From Toxonevra muliebris (lineage: Eukaryota > Arthropoda > Insecta > Diptera > Pallopteridae): 64,000 bases of DNA. The notes under the pieces are model-generated. The model was not told where the DNA came from, searched no databases, and saw only the letters and a program-made list of their open reading frames with translations. A program made the translations under genes and the position numbers. How positions within the stretch are numbered: the first letter of the stretch is position 1; each line of letters starts with the position of its first letter. Shown one piece after another: positions 32,167 through 43,129 of the stretch. The stretch spans positions 95,349,235 to 95,413,234 of the forward strand of contig OY829326.1 in assembly GCA_963691655.1 (NCBI GenBank), given 5' to 3'.

Positions 32167-34414
32167 ATGAAATATTTTATTATTTGTTTACTGGCGTTTT
32201 TTATTTCCGATGGTAAAACATTCAAGTGTATTTCTTTACATATAAGTATAGTTTCTAAATAAATAAATTTTTTTGGTTTCCCTAGTGACACTACTAAATA
32301 ATAAATATTATTCGAATAAATTCAAAATAAATATTCATCACAAACAATCAAATGACATCAGTGGAACATTCAATGGAGGGCACCATCACGTTTTCCATGA
32401 TCATCTTCCGGGATATCAAAAAAATACTCATGTCTTGCATAATCCATCAGATTTTGAAGTGAAAAAAAGTAATGATTATAAAACGATTCTACGTACATCA
32501 TTAAATAAGAACAACCGTGTTTCACCTCAAAGAAAAGCAAATTATTACCCGTTACCATCAAGTTACAATAATTATCAAAGACATACTCACAGACATGTTC
32601 CATCAACAAACCAAGGATGCAATAATAATTGTAAAACAAGTCAAGGCAATACTGGAATCTCAATACATCTACCTTTAAATGGCCCAAGACAAAATGGTCC
32701 TTCCGCAAATATCTCTTTATATAAAAAACGCCGTCCCTACGAGGTTAATATAATTGAAACATCAAATTTACCAACTATGACGCCAAATGCAGACACTAAT
32801 CTCATCAATAATTCGACGACAAAAACAGACACTAATCCAATATTCCGAGGTGTTTATAATAAACCCAATACAAACATTCACACAGATTTAGCTGGAATTC
32901 GGTCTTATCCCGGGAATCCTTTCGGTGATTCAATACCAAAAATGGACAATTATCCAGTATTCCGAAATTTTAGACCCAATACAAACACACACTCAGCTTT
33001 ACCTGTTACTTGGTTTTATCCCGAAGATTCTTCTGATAATTCTGATGGAATATTGGCGAAAACTCTATTTCACAAAATTCCTGTCGAGCATAAAACATTC
33101 TCTGAAACAAATTACAATAATAAAAATGACGATGAACATAAGATAGCATCCGCCCACGTGGCGTCAGCTTTACCAGGATCTTGGTTTTATCCCGATGAGT
33201 CCTCAGATGATTCTGATGAAATATGGAAGAAAATTCAAGTTCCCAAAATTCCTGTTGAACATAAAACATTCTCTCAAGCTAATTACAATGATTACAATGA
33301 TAAAAAAGAAGTTAATGAAGATGAACATAAGGTAGCAGCCGTCCACATACCCTCAGTTTTACCTGGAACTTGGTTTTATCCCGAAGACTCTTTTGATAAT
33401 TCTGATAAGATATTGGAGACAACTCTATTTCCAAAAATTCCTGCTGAGCATAAAACATTCTCTCAAGCTGATTACAATAATAAAAAAGAAGTTATTGAAG
33501 ATGAACATAAAATAGTAGTCACCCGCATATACTCAGTTTTACCATTAAATTGGGTTTATCACGAAGCCTCTGATAGAACATGGGAAAAAATTCCTGTTCC
33601 CAAAATTCCTGTTGAGCTTGAAACAATCTCTCAAGCTAATTACAACGACAAAAAAGAAATTAGTGAAGATGAACATAAGATAGTAGCCACCCACATACCC
33701 TCAGCTCTACCTTGGTTTGATCCCGAAGACTCCTCCGAAGTTAGTAAAGCTCAAAATAAAGTAGTAGTCACCACTTCCCAGCCAAATATTAAACATTTTG
33801 AGACGGAATCTAAGAGTAATGATGAAAATGAAATTGTATTGACAACTCCCCAGCCAGTAGATCAAAAATATTATGTGTATGATAGAGTTAAACATACTGC
33901 CCAGCCCACGTACAATAAACCTGAATTTGATGATGGAAATAAGATAATTGACCCTACTACTCAGACAAATGAGAACGATTTAACTGAAACTGTGGATAAA
34001 GGTGGATATCGCACGCGAGACGACATTGAACCTAAAGATGCTGATGATGTAGCATTTGAGCCTACTTTCCTGCCAGTTGATAGTAAACCTGAGGTTGAGC
34101 CTACTACCCAGCCAAATGACAACAAACAAAACCAGGATGGCCATGAATTTGATCAGTCTAATCTCCAACCTAAGGATAAAAAATCTGATGAAGAAAATAA
34201 AATATTGGCGTTCACTCGTCAGCCTGATTATATCCCTGTAACTCACAATAATAGGAATGTTGATGAAAATAAAATTGTAACTTCAACTATTAACCCCAAT
34301 AATAATCGTTTTAACCATGATTTGGGTGAAGAAAAAAACAGTTCTTCTCAAGAGGACGATTACGAGACCACCGAAGACGATTTCGATTATTTGGAGCCAC
34401 CTGAAGCCGTGTGA
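32167..34414 (+). CDS. Secreted repetitive low-complexity protein, function unknown
   Basis: Two exons. Exon 1 (32167-32212) codes the signal peptide start MKYFIICLLAFFISD. A phase-1 intron (donor GTAAAA at 32213, acceptor CCCTAG ending 32285) restores Val. Exon 2 runs to TGA at 34414. The product is about 724 residues. After a His/Asn/Pro-rich N-terminal part come 4.5 imperfect repeats of about 60 residues (roughly 32990-33740). Their landmarks are LPGTWFYPEDS, then KIPVEHKTFSQANYN, then EDEHKI. Next is a Thr/Gln/Pro-rich zone with shorter repeats of the type ENKI..TTQP, and an acidic tail ending FDYLEPPEAV. Cysteines are almost absent. The composition suggests an extracellular matrix, glue, eggshell or seminal protein; none of these can be chosen from sequence. 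Mutations in the repeats keep the frame, so the gene is probably functional. The polyA signal is at 34467-34472. Confidence 0.82.
32990..33740 (+). repeat. Tandem coding repeats of about 60 codons
   Basis: Copies begin near TWFYPEDSSDNSD, SWFYPDESSDDSD, TWFYPEDSFDNSD and NWVYHEASD, with a half copy at WFDPEDSSE. Each carries KIP(V/A)E(H/L)(K/E)T and ANYN or ADYN. Length differences between copies are whole codons, indicating unequal crossing-over under selection for an open frame. Confidence 0.8.
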
Positions 34415-34466
34415 ACTACATTTCTAACATAAATATGTTATAAATTTAAACAATTTCAATAACCTC

Positions 34467-34472
34467 AATAAA
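34467..34472 (+). terminator. PolyA signal of the repetitive secreted protein gene
   Basis: AATAAA lies 53 bp after the stop codon, followed by a T-rich stretch with TTTTTGTG about 20 bp on, as expected for cleavage and polyadenylation. Confidence 0.7.
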
Positions 34473-34513
34473 GCTAATTTTGCTTAAATATTTTTGTGCA
34501 TTCAAGTCATATC

Positions 34514-34942
34514 TAGTGATGATTGAATACAAGTAAATACGAGTAAGTACTCGATACTTTTCATTCTTTCCAAGTACTTTTTTTACTCGATATAATACTT
34601 GGTATCGAAGGAAATGGTCAGTATCGGAAACTCGATACTTTTGGGAAACATTTTATAGAAGAAGCTCATTACATTTATATTATTTTTTATTTTTTATATG
34701 TATTTTTAACAAGCTATAATCTGTTAATTAGTTTTTCTGCTATTATAAATTTTCTAATGATTTGTATTTGAGCACAATAAATATCACATAAATTAAATCA
34801 AGCACCTGCTACGTCATTTTTAAATAATTCGCGCGTTTCGTATTATAATATTTAAAAAAGAATACATATTGGCGAAAAACTGATTACGCCATCAAAGAAA
34901 TGATGCATGATATGCCTGATGCAAATTTTGTGTTGAATAATA
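34514..34942. mobile_element. hAT-type element (TAGTGATGATT family), left part
   Basis: Begins TAGTGATGATTGAATACAAG and matches the element at 38627-39335 and that at 63044. It is interrupted at about 34943 by another insert; a short right-hand piece (GTAATTTGCCTCTTTAAGC) resumes at about 35850 and is then lost. Confidence 0.65.
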
Positions 34943-35846
34943 GCGGTATTCACGATCTTGAGTGTTTGTAGTATTTTTCTTTAAAATTTAAAATTTTTAC
35001 AGAAGATCGTAAACGTAGTTGTAGTAAATTTTAGTATTTAAATTTTTTCGGTTTTACAGCTAAAAGAAATAAAACGCGCACATCGTCCCATTTGTGAATT
35101 GGCCTTTTTCTCTTCCTTTTTTTAGCCATTCAATAAACTGTAAAAAAATAAATCATTTGTGCTAAATATTTTACAAAAAATACTTTTAACAAATTAAACT
35201 TACAATGCAGTGCTACCGCATTAGAAATTTGCTTGTAATAAGCTCAAAAATTTGAAAAACCTATCTTTACAAAATTAAGTGGCAAACAGCATTATATTTT
35301 CTTGTCAGCTGATTTAGGCAAATACAATTCAAAATTTACAAATGGGGGTTTGCTGTTGCATATTTAGTAGTTATTGTATTTGAAAATTGTACATATAAGG
35401 GTAATTCTCTATTTCTAGTATATGCCCTTGTACGATGCAAGAATAGTACAAATTATAAAACTTTCCAATCCGTGCAACGAAAAAAAAAACAAAATGCACG
35501 TCAATCCATTTTGCAACACTTAAAAACTTTTCCTACAACGATACCCATGTATATGTTCAATGCAATGAAGTGTAGTATATTAAATGCAACTCTGTGCCTC
35601 TCTTTGAGACTCTGTGTTTACATTTATCTTTCATTTTTTATATACTACAGTTCTACGTTAATGTGCGTTCTCGAATCGTAGTATAATTTACTATAATATT
35701 CTTGCATTTTATGCTATCTTGCAATTATACTAGACTTAGAGAATCACCCTATTTTGTTTTTGCATATATATCAAACTAGCTACAAATTCTAAATTTATCA
35801 AAAATACAGAATACTAGACCCAATACTCAGGATCGTGAATACCGTT
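34943..35846. mobile_element. Inverted-end element, possibly PIF/Harbinger-type, nested in hAT
   Basis: The ends are GCGGTATTCACGATC and, as reverse complement, ACGGTATTCACGATC. The TATTCAC end motif recurs in the small MITE at 57968-58118. A TA-rich 3-bp site at each side would fit PIF/Harbinger, but no exact duplication was fixed. A contained frame (35472-35681) has no similarity. Confidence 0.55.
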
Positions 35847-36084
35847 AATGTAATTTGCCTCTTTAAGCTTAATACGGACATCGGAAGAAAATGCTCAAAG
35901 AAAAAAAGCTATTATTCCTTGTGTGTGAAATAGTAGTATACAAAGTTTTGACATTTGGTTTTTTCATGGTGAATAGCAGATAATAGATAGATAATAGCAA
36001 TTATTCAACAAAAAATAAAACAATTTTTTTTTACTCAATAAATTAATTATCAATAAAGATTTTTATTAAAAAACAAATTCTAGA

Positions 36085-36520
36085 GTGGACCCAAGAAACG
36101 TTTCGGGAAATGGCTTACGGGTTTCGTACCCAAATTGTGTTGCTGCGATTGACGGCAAGCATATCAGAATTTAAGCTCCACCGAATAGTGGAAGTATTTT
36201 CTACAACTATAAAGTAAGTTGAATGTGAGTAAGTGCCTTTGCACAAAAACTAATTCGATCCCGAAATCGCTTTTATCGGGATTTCATTACATCGTCTTGA
36301 TGGCTACCAGTGGCGCCTTTTACAGGTTCACTTATTTGGGTGTTGGTGCCTATGGAAAAGAGGGCGACGCTAACATTATGAAAATTAAGAAATTTGAAGT
36401 GAGTGTGGTAAATGATACCTGTCCATTTCCACCGGATTCTTATATCGATGGAACATTTCATCGTTGGTGAGGACGCAAGCCATTGACGCGAGAAGAACAC
36501 ATTTTTAATTACAGGCTGAG
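36085..36520 (+). pseudogene. PIF/Harbinger transposase fragment
   Basis: In changing frames this reads as the DDE core: PNCVAAIDGKHIRI with the first catalytic Asp, then (after a stop) APPNSGSIFYNYK. Next come LMATSGAFYRFTYLGVGAYG and KEGDANI with the second acidic site region, and finally LTREEHIFNYRLS near the C-terminus. The segment that normally carries the last catalytic residue is not seen between FHRW and the REEHIF block. The fragment ends at a hAT-like end (TAGTGTCCGACCG, 36524). Confidence 0.75.
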
Positions 36521-36523
36521 TAG

Positions 36524-36580
36524 TAGTGTCCGACCGAAGGTGATTTTTTGGCCGAAGCCGAACTGAAGGATTTTTAAAAT
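36524..36580. mobile_element. hAT-like end, TAGTGTCCGACCG family
   Basis: One terminal fragment begins TAGTGTCCGACCGAAGG and has GGCCGAAGCCGAAC words. The same end occurs at 44799. The partner end was not found. Confidence 0.5.
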
Positions 36581-37182
36581 ATAAAAAATAAAATCTGAAA
36601 GTAAATATTTTTTATCTATGTTAAAGGGGTTATACTATATACACTTGTATTTAGAATATAGGGTATTTTTCATTATTTATTTTTTTTGTTAAGGCGATAC
36701 AATTTTGTCAGAATGAGTCACCGTATATCTATTTGTTGATGTTGCAAGGTATTTCATGAATTTTTCAAACCAAAAATTTTGACAACTGGGGACGATACGG
36801 CCGTTGAGCCAAAACACCTCTTTTTCGTCACCCCTCGCGGTGAGAACGATGAATAAAGATCGATTTATCTGAAATGAAAAAAAACCAGAACATGTCTTAG
36901 TTTTCTTCTAATTAAACTTGTAACTAAATTCCATATTTTTGAGTTGTCTAAATAGGTAAATATATAAAAATAATAATTGTTTTTCTGTTCTGACAAGGCA
37001 TTTTTTTATTTAATGAACACAATCACTAAATCAAGTATTTATTAAACGCAATTAATTATAACCATAGAGCACATGGGACGACATGGAGGTAGACGATGTC
37101 AACGCCTCTGCTCATTTTTATGATCCTGATCCCCATACGTTAATATGAAAAGCGGCCCTCGATGTCTGCTCCCTCACTGTAG

Positions 37183-38415
37183 GGTAAAATGGGGTACCTT
37201 TGACACTTAATTTTCAAATGCCTGTAATTCCGAAAATTATTGATAGATTTTAAAAGATGTTAGTGTTTTTAAAACATTGATTTTTCTGAATCAAACCTCA
37301 AAAAAACTATATTTTTATAAAAACTGCATCAGTATTTTTTTTTTACTTTTTCCGGAAAACCCATTTTGTCAAAAGTGTCCCAGGCATGAGGCACAATTGA
37401 CTTTGCAAGGGGCACATTTGACAAAGGTTAATAACTCTGTCATACGTCTATATTTATGTATAAAAATTAAAATATGTGTGTATGTCTCGAAATAACACTG
37501 AAACCTCAGCAGAGATTGACACAAATTTGTACAATGTTGCATTATTAAGTTATTACTATTATTTTATTTTTCTGTTCTGACTATTATTAGTTGCTCTTCA
37601 TTTAACAAAATTTTCATAATGATAATGATGTATTATGTTTCTGGTCATAAGATAGGGCTAGTCTGATCTCAAAACTACAAGTGGGTGTGGCACCTCTCAT
37701 AGAAACTCTATGCTTTTTTTGGGTACGCAAGGATGCCGATTAACAATGTCATACTACAGGAAAAACGTGGGAGGGAATGGAAAAGGGGTTTGACTCCATG
37801 ATTTAGTATCAAGGACCTTAGTAACCCATATCTTTCGGAGGCCGATGTCGCTGTTTCATGTTCTAATATCTGAAATAACTCTTTTCACTTTCGCTTCATC
37901 AATTTCTCTTCGATTTATCTTCTTTATGTAGATACGCACCATATCTTTAAAAATGAATAAACAGAAAATATAACAATTGTATTGTAAATATGTAAATCTG
38001 CAAATGAGGTACATTTGATATTTGTTAAATGTGCCCTTTTGATAAAAGTCAAATGTGCCCCAAAAGCTCCAGATGATTTTTTCTTCCTTTTCAATTTATC
38101 TTGTTTTATTTTCCCAAGACTCACTTTTATTTTGTTAACATTAAAGAGCAGTGCTAAAAAATTGTGTTACTCTTCTTTAAAAAATAGTTACAATTAATTT
38201 ACAAAACGCTTACATACTAGTTGTCGAAAATTACATCAGCGTTAGCAAATTTAAAAAAACACGTATTAATCCAAGAAGAGTTAAAGTAGAACCTTCAAAG
38301 TTCATAACGTTTCTTTAAATCAAATTAAGCTTTTTTCCACACTTTACCTTTTTGGCTTTTAGGGTGGTCATACTGAAAATGGCAAAGTCAAATGTGCCCC
38401 GGTGTCAAAGGATTA
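37183..38415. mobile_element. Element with GGGGCACATTTGAC repeats
   Basis: The left end has GGGGTACCTTTGAC, and the right end (reverse complement) has GGGGCACATTTGAC. The interior repeats GGGCACATTTGACAAAGG and its inverse several times (about 37408, 37385, 38030, 38055). The layout resembles the TA-flanked element at 40164-42100. The exact borders and superfamily are uncertain. Confidence 0.5.
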
Positions 38416-38626
38416 TGATTATTTGCTTTAAATATATTTTGTTATTGCTTAGGGCTAATAAAAATGCTCTTTTTTCCAGTGGCCAGCTCATTTGGCGAAT
38501 TTCGAATCGAATATTGTTTATATTTTTGTCAAACTTACCAGGTTGGTTAACTTGTTTTCCGTTGTTTGTATTTTAACAAAGTCACCATCTGCCTAACCTC
38601 ACTTTTCTCTGTTTTGCTCCTGCGCA

Positions 38627-39335
38627 TAGTGATGATTCGATACAAGTAAAAACTCAATACTTTTCATTCGATTCCAGTACATTTTTTACGCGATGCTATA
38701 ACATAAGTATTTTAATTGGTATTGGAAAAAGGGTCTGTATCGGATACTCCATACTTTTGGAAAATTTTTATTTAAAAAACTGAAATATTGCTATACAATA
38801 TTTAAAATTGTAGATCATTTTACAATATTTTACAGCAATCAATATTCAATGTCTGACAATATTGCAGTACAGTATTGAAGTTCTAGAAAATATTTCCGGC
38901 CATGAATGTAGAACATAATGTCTATTGAAACCTTTTCATTAAAATAAAATATTTTTAACAAGCTTTAATCTGTTGATTAATTTTCCTTCAATTACAAATT
39001 TTATAGCGATTTGCTAAATTAAATTAACGTCATTTCTATATGATTCACGTGTTTCCAGTGGAAAAATCTCAAAACCTCGATTTATAGGCGAAAAACTCGT
39101 GTTGAGTAGTGTAAACTATAAGCTCAACCATGTTGTATAACAATGAGTCATTCTGGCCTGAATGTTTTCCTTGACAAACCACTTAAAAAAAGAGTAATTT
39201 GTCTCTTTAAACGAGTATTCGATACAAGTACATATTCGATACTTTTTTCCGATATTTTCGGTAGCATCGATACTTTTATTCAATACAAGTAATGAGTAAA
39301 AGTATCGATACTATGTGGGTATCGAATCAACACTA
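38627..39335. mobile_element. hAT-type non-autonomous element with 8-bp duplication
   Basis: The ends TAGTGATGATTCGATAC and, as reverse complement, TAGTGTTGATTCGATAC are flanked by CCTGCGCA (38619-38626) and CCTACCCA (39336-39343), matching at 6 of 8. Subterminal GATACAAGTA and TCGATACTTTT words are repeated. Related partial copies lie at 34514 and 63044. Confidence 0.75.
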
Positions 39336-39339
39336 CCTA

Positions 39340-40160
39340 CCCATCCCGCAAATCGAATTATAATTATATACTAAATATAAATTGTATAAAACATATATTT
39401 TCCTTTAAGTCACTTTCAACTCACTTTTATTTGGAATTTTTTTCACTCTCACTCGGTTCTTATGTTTATTTTTCATAATTGATTTAAATGAGCACAAATT
39501 GCCACAAGTCTTTCGCTAACGCTGCCAGATCTGTGAGAAATCAACAGTGCTGCTATAGGAGTATATAAAAGTTGTAAATAATATCTGAAACTCAAATCGT
39601 AGTGGGCAAAAGTACTTTTTTCAATACCATTTCCATTAATATTTTCTATTAAGTTTCCTACTATTTTATACACTACTATTTTCTGCTACTTATTTTACAA
39701 TATTTTCCACTACTATTTTCCATTATTCTTTCTACTACTATTTCCACAACTATTTTCTACTATTTTTTCTTCAACTTTTTGTATTCCTGCTTTTCGGCTA
39801 CTTTTTCTACTTACTACTACAAAAATGAAAGGGCATATCACAAAATATCACAACAAATTTACAGTGATTGTGGCAATTGGAGGAGTCTCGTAATCTTCCT
39901 TTTGCAGATTCAAGGAGACAGAAAAAAACAATAGGGGACAGAAATCCCCCTGAATATTTAGAATCGGGCTGAATATGTTCTAAAAGTAATTTCACCATTG
40001 AGATTTATCTTTAAGTTTATTAAAAATTCATCAAATTTAATTTTAGGTCATATCAAATGAGAATACCTTATAAGTAGCTTAGAGCATTTAGAAAATCTGT
40101 AAATGAATTACTGTAGAAATATGCTGAAATACATAAAAAAAATATTCAAAAACTTGCCGG
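39340..40160. other. Stretch with TTTTCTACTA simple repeats
   Basis: From about 39640 to 39810 an imperfect array of ACTATTTTC(C/T)A units is present. No gene recognised. Confidence 0.45.
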
Positions 40161-40163
40161 ATA

Positions 40164-42100
40164 ACGTTAAGTGCCCTATCTTCGGACACTTCCTAAGTCC
40201 GGACACTTTAAATTTTAGTGTGTAGCTGCATTTCTGTTTAAATCGCCATTAACCCAAAAAGGCTTCATTTATGTGCTTAGTTTCTGAAAACAATTTGTGG
40301 CTCAAAGTCATATTTGACGATTTTTTTAAGGTAAAATCGTTAAATTTGTGTTTTCAGTTTTTTAGTTTTAAAAAAGAAACAGGAATTTTTATGGTAAATA
40401 TCTTACTTTTTTCCAGAGTATTTATTTATTAGCCATAACAAAATGCAAAACCTAATTGAAATTTATGTTTTGTTTTTATTTGAAATAAGAAATTATGGTG
40501 TCCGGAATTAGGGAAACTGCCCTAAGTTCAGACACCATTTACGGTGTAATTTTTAAGTTGCAAAGAAAATTAGTTGTATAAAAAGAGATTTTACTAAATG
40601 TTTTATTTATTTTATTTATTTAAATATATGTTAGCAGAATTAACTCTGGCTCGTCCTAGAGAAAGGTATTTACTTTTTCCAGAATCTTTGGTACAAATAC
40701 AGAAAATTTTGACATATATTAAACTTTTTATTTTAAATCTTTTTTTTATATTACCTACTTACATAAACTTTTTTTAAATTTGACTTATCGCTAGTTAGTG
40801 TGCTGGACTCCTGGTTGTCCCTTTTCTACGGCATCCACTATTGCAACGAGCAAATCAACCAAAATTATTCAGAAATATGTTCATGTATATTACTCTAAAG
40901 GAAGTCATTTCTTATATCTACAGACCAAATAATCCAAGATCGATAAAAATATGATTTTAAAAAATACTTTTGATAGTTTCAAGTATTTATTTGATTTGGT
41001 TTTCAGTTTCCCCACCCAATTTTATCTAAATAATATTTATGTATGTAAAGTAGCGAAATCAAGCCCCATTTACAATGGAGCGAGAACGCGAGGCGATGTT
41101 CGAAAGCGTTACGTCGACAAATTTTCATTCAATGTGTTTCAATGTGCGCATATACAATAAAGCGAGGCGAGCTCTCGTCTCGCCAGTGAATTTCGAAAAT
41201 TTGAAAAAACCTCGCGAGCGAGACGCGATGTTGATACATGTAGAGCTGCCAGATGTACTACATCTGTTGAAATGAAGTAAAATATAAAGTGTATTAGTAG
41301 AAAACTGTGGAAAAACGGACTAACCCTTAGTGCAGCAATTATTGAACCATGTAAATAATCTTTTTTATTAAATTTTCTTGAAAATAACTTGATTTTAAAA
41401 TATATACACAATTTTTGACAATGAATGATGGTAACTCTTAATAAAGTGAACAGACTTTAAACAGCTGTTTCATATTAATCGCGACTCGCTTAATTGTAAA
41501 TTGAACAACGAGATTAGCGACGAGTCGCGTCCTCGCTCCATTGTAAATGGGGCTTCAGTAATCTTTTTATATATTTTTTAATGGATAAAGTGAATCTATT
41601 TTTTAGCTTTTTAGTTTTTAAATTATTATTTTTTTTTGTATTATAACTGAATAAACTGAGTAAAAATATAATTAAATAATTAATTTTATTTGAAAGATAG
41701 CAAGCAAATAGGTTAAACTATAAAAGTAAGATTAAAACAAAAATATTAAAATATACTACATTATTTGGTTACAGAAATATTACTTAATAATTTTTCTTTT
41801 AATTTCTGTAAAAAAATCATTAATCATAGCAAATTTTTTAAATAAAAAGTGTAATTTTCTGTAAAAAACTATCGTGTCCGGACTTAGGAAAAACTGTTTT
41901 TGGTGTCCGGGCTTAGGCCATTTTTAGCGTTTTGCATGACACCACTTTTAAAATAATTTATAAATAATACTATTGAAAAATATTCGAAAATTTAGTTTAT
42001 TTCTGTTCATTGATATATTTTAATTCCATTAGTGCTTATTTTAGTTTATTGAAAAAAAGATGGTGCGGCCTTTGCTGTCTAAAGATAGGACACTTTACGT
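40164..42100. mobile_element. TA-flanked element (pogo- or Tc1-like), with nested MITE
   Basis: TA dinucleotides (40162-40163, 42101-42102) flank ends ACGTTAAGTGCCCTATCTTC and, as reverse complement, ACGTAAAGTGTCCTATCTTT. GTCCGGAC(T/A)TAGG words recur inside both ends. No transposase was recognised in the 1937 bp. A separate MITE is inserted at 41062-41554. Confidence 0.65.
41062..41554. mobile_element. 493-bp MITE with TCA target duplication
   Basis: The ends AGCCCCATTTACAATGGAGC are perfect inverted copies over at least 20 bp, flanked by TCA (41059-41061, 41555-41557). The subterminal zones repeat GCGAG words. Non-coding. Confidence 0.75.
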
Positions 42101-42177
42101 TACTGTAAATATTTATGCACATAATTTACGATACTTTATAAAGATAAGCCTAATTAGATAATTAAATAATTTAAGTT

Positions 42178-43028
42178 TTAATATATTAACTTCATTTTTC
42201 GCGTCTTCAACTCGTGCGCTAGGCATTTATTAATTTGAAAAGCGGCGTCGCATGAATCCCGGGCATTGACGAATTTATTGCAGTTCTCTGCTGAAGCGGT
42301 TGCAATCGAAACTACAAGTGGATTGTTGTTCGAGAGCTTATATATAAGAATAAATTAAATAAATTAATATTTTTTATAGTTGCTTACAAAAAAATACTTA
42401 CAATACTAGCGATGCGTCCAATACTATATGCTGACAGTTTATTATCGTTGTCCATCTGAAAATATAAATGTAAATTAAAATTTTATTAATCCTCTAGAAT
42501 TTAAAATAGTTATTTAATTTATAGAGGAGAAGCCTCAATTTGCAATTCGGTTTTGGCAACAAACGCAGACCATAATGAACAGTGGTCCTAAAAAGTAGAA
42601 TTTCAACTTACAATGTCGGTACGCTTCAAAACGCATTCCATGAGGCATTTCTCCGTTTGTGTTGGATTCTCCTCATACAATAACGTTTTCTCCAATTGAC
42701 TTGGATCGATTTTCATATCCCGAGAGCATCCGGCTTTTGAGCTGAACAGAAATAGTTGAAAATCGGAAAGGGGGCCCGTGTTCGCTTGGCGCTTGATGCG
42801 TTTGTAGCTTTGTAATACAGCGGGTTCTTCAGGGCTAACATAAGGTTTACGTTTCAATGAAGCCAATGAATTTGATGGAAGTGCGTGAAAGTGCTTTAAA
42901 AAATAAAATATAATTTAATACTTGAATTGGGTTTTTAATTTCCTCCAATTACATACACTTCCCAGCGACAAAGTGATAAAGCTAAAGAATGCAAAGCATA
43001 AAATAAACGCTGAATTTGTGTTTTTCAT
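42178..43028 (-). CDS. Odorant-binding protein A (six-cysteine, long N-terminal extension)
   Basis: Four exons joined in phase 0: 43028-42957 (signal peptide MKNTNSAFILCFAFFSFITL), 42893-42612, 42455-42402 and 42336-42178. Donors are GTATGT, GTAAGT and GTAAGT. The product has 188 residues. The OBP cysteine pattern is complete. C1 is in KAGCSRD. C2 and C3 are in KCLMECVLK, with 26 residues from C1 to C2 and 3 from C2 to C3. C4 is in ENCNKF. C5 and C6 are in SCDAAFQINKC, 8 residues apart. About 55 residues before C1 contain a basic KRIKRQ stretch, unusual for a classic OBP. OBPs are secreted into sensillum lymph or other fluids and bind small hydrophobic ligands. A TATA box lies upstream. No polyA signal was pinned down. 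The specific orthologue is not assigned. Confidence 0.85.
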
Positions 43029-43104
43029 TTTGAATTGCTTTTTTAACTTTCTTACTACGCGAAACGAAGCTTTGCTACTGTTATGGTACTTGGTCTCTTT
43101 TGTG

Positions 43105-43114
43105 CCTTTTTATA
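43105..43114 (-). promoter_or_regulatory. TATA box of odorant-binding protein gene A
   Basis: TATAAAAAGG on the minus strand, 77 bp before the start codon. Confidence 0.6.
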
Positions 43115-43129
43115 TTTGAGTTCATTTCA

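Noticed and set aside
32370..34246. Minus-strand frames of 60-112 codons within 32370-34246
   Set aside because: They are antisense readings of the repetitive secreted protein and repeat with its period.
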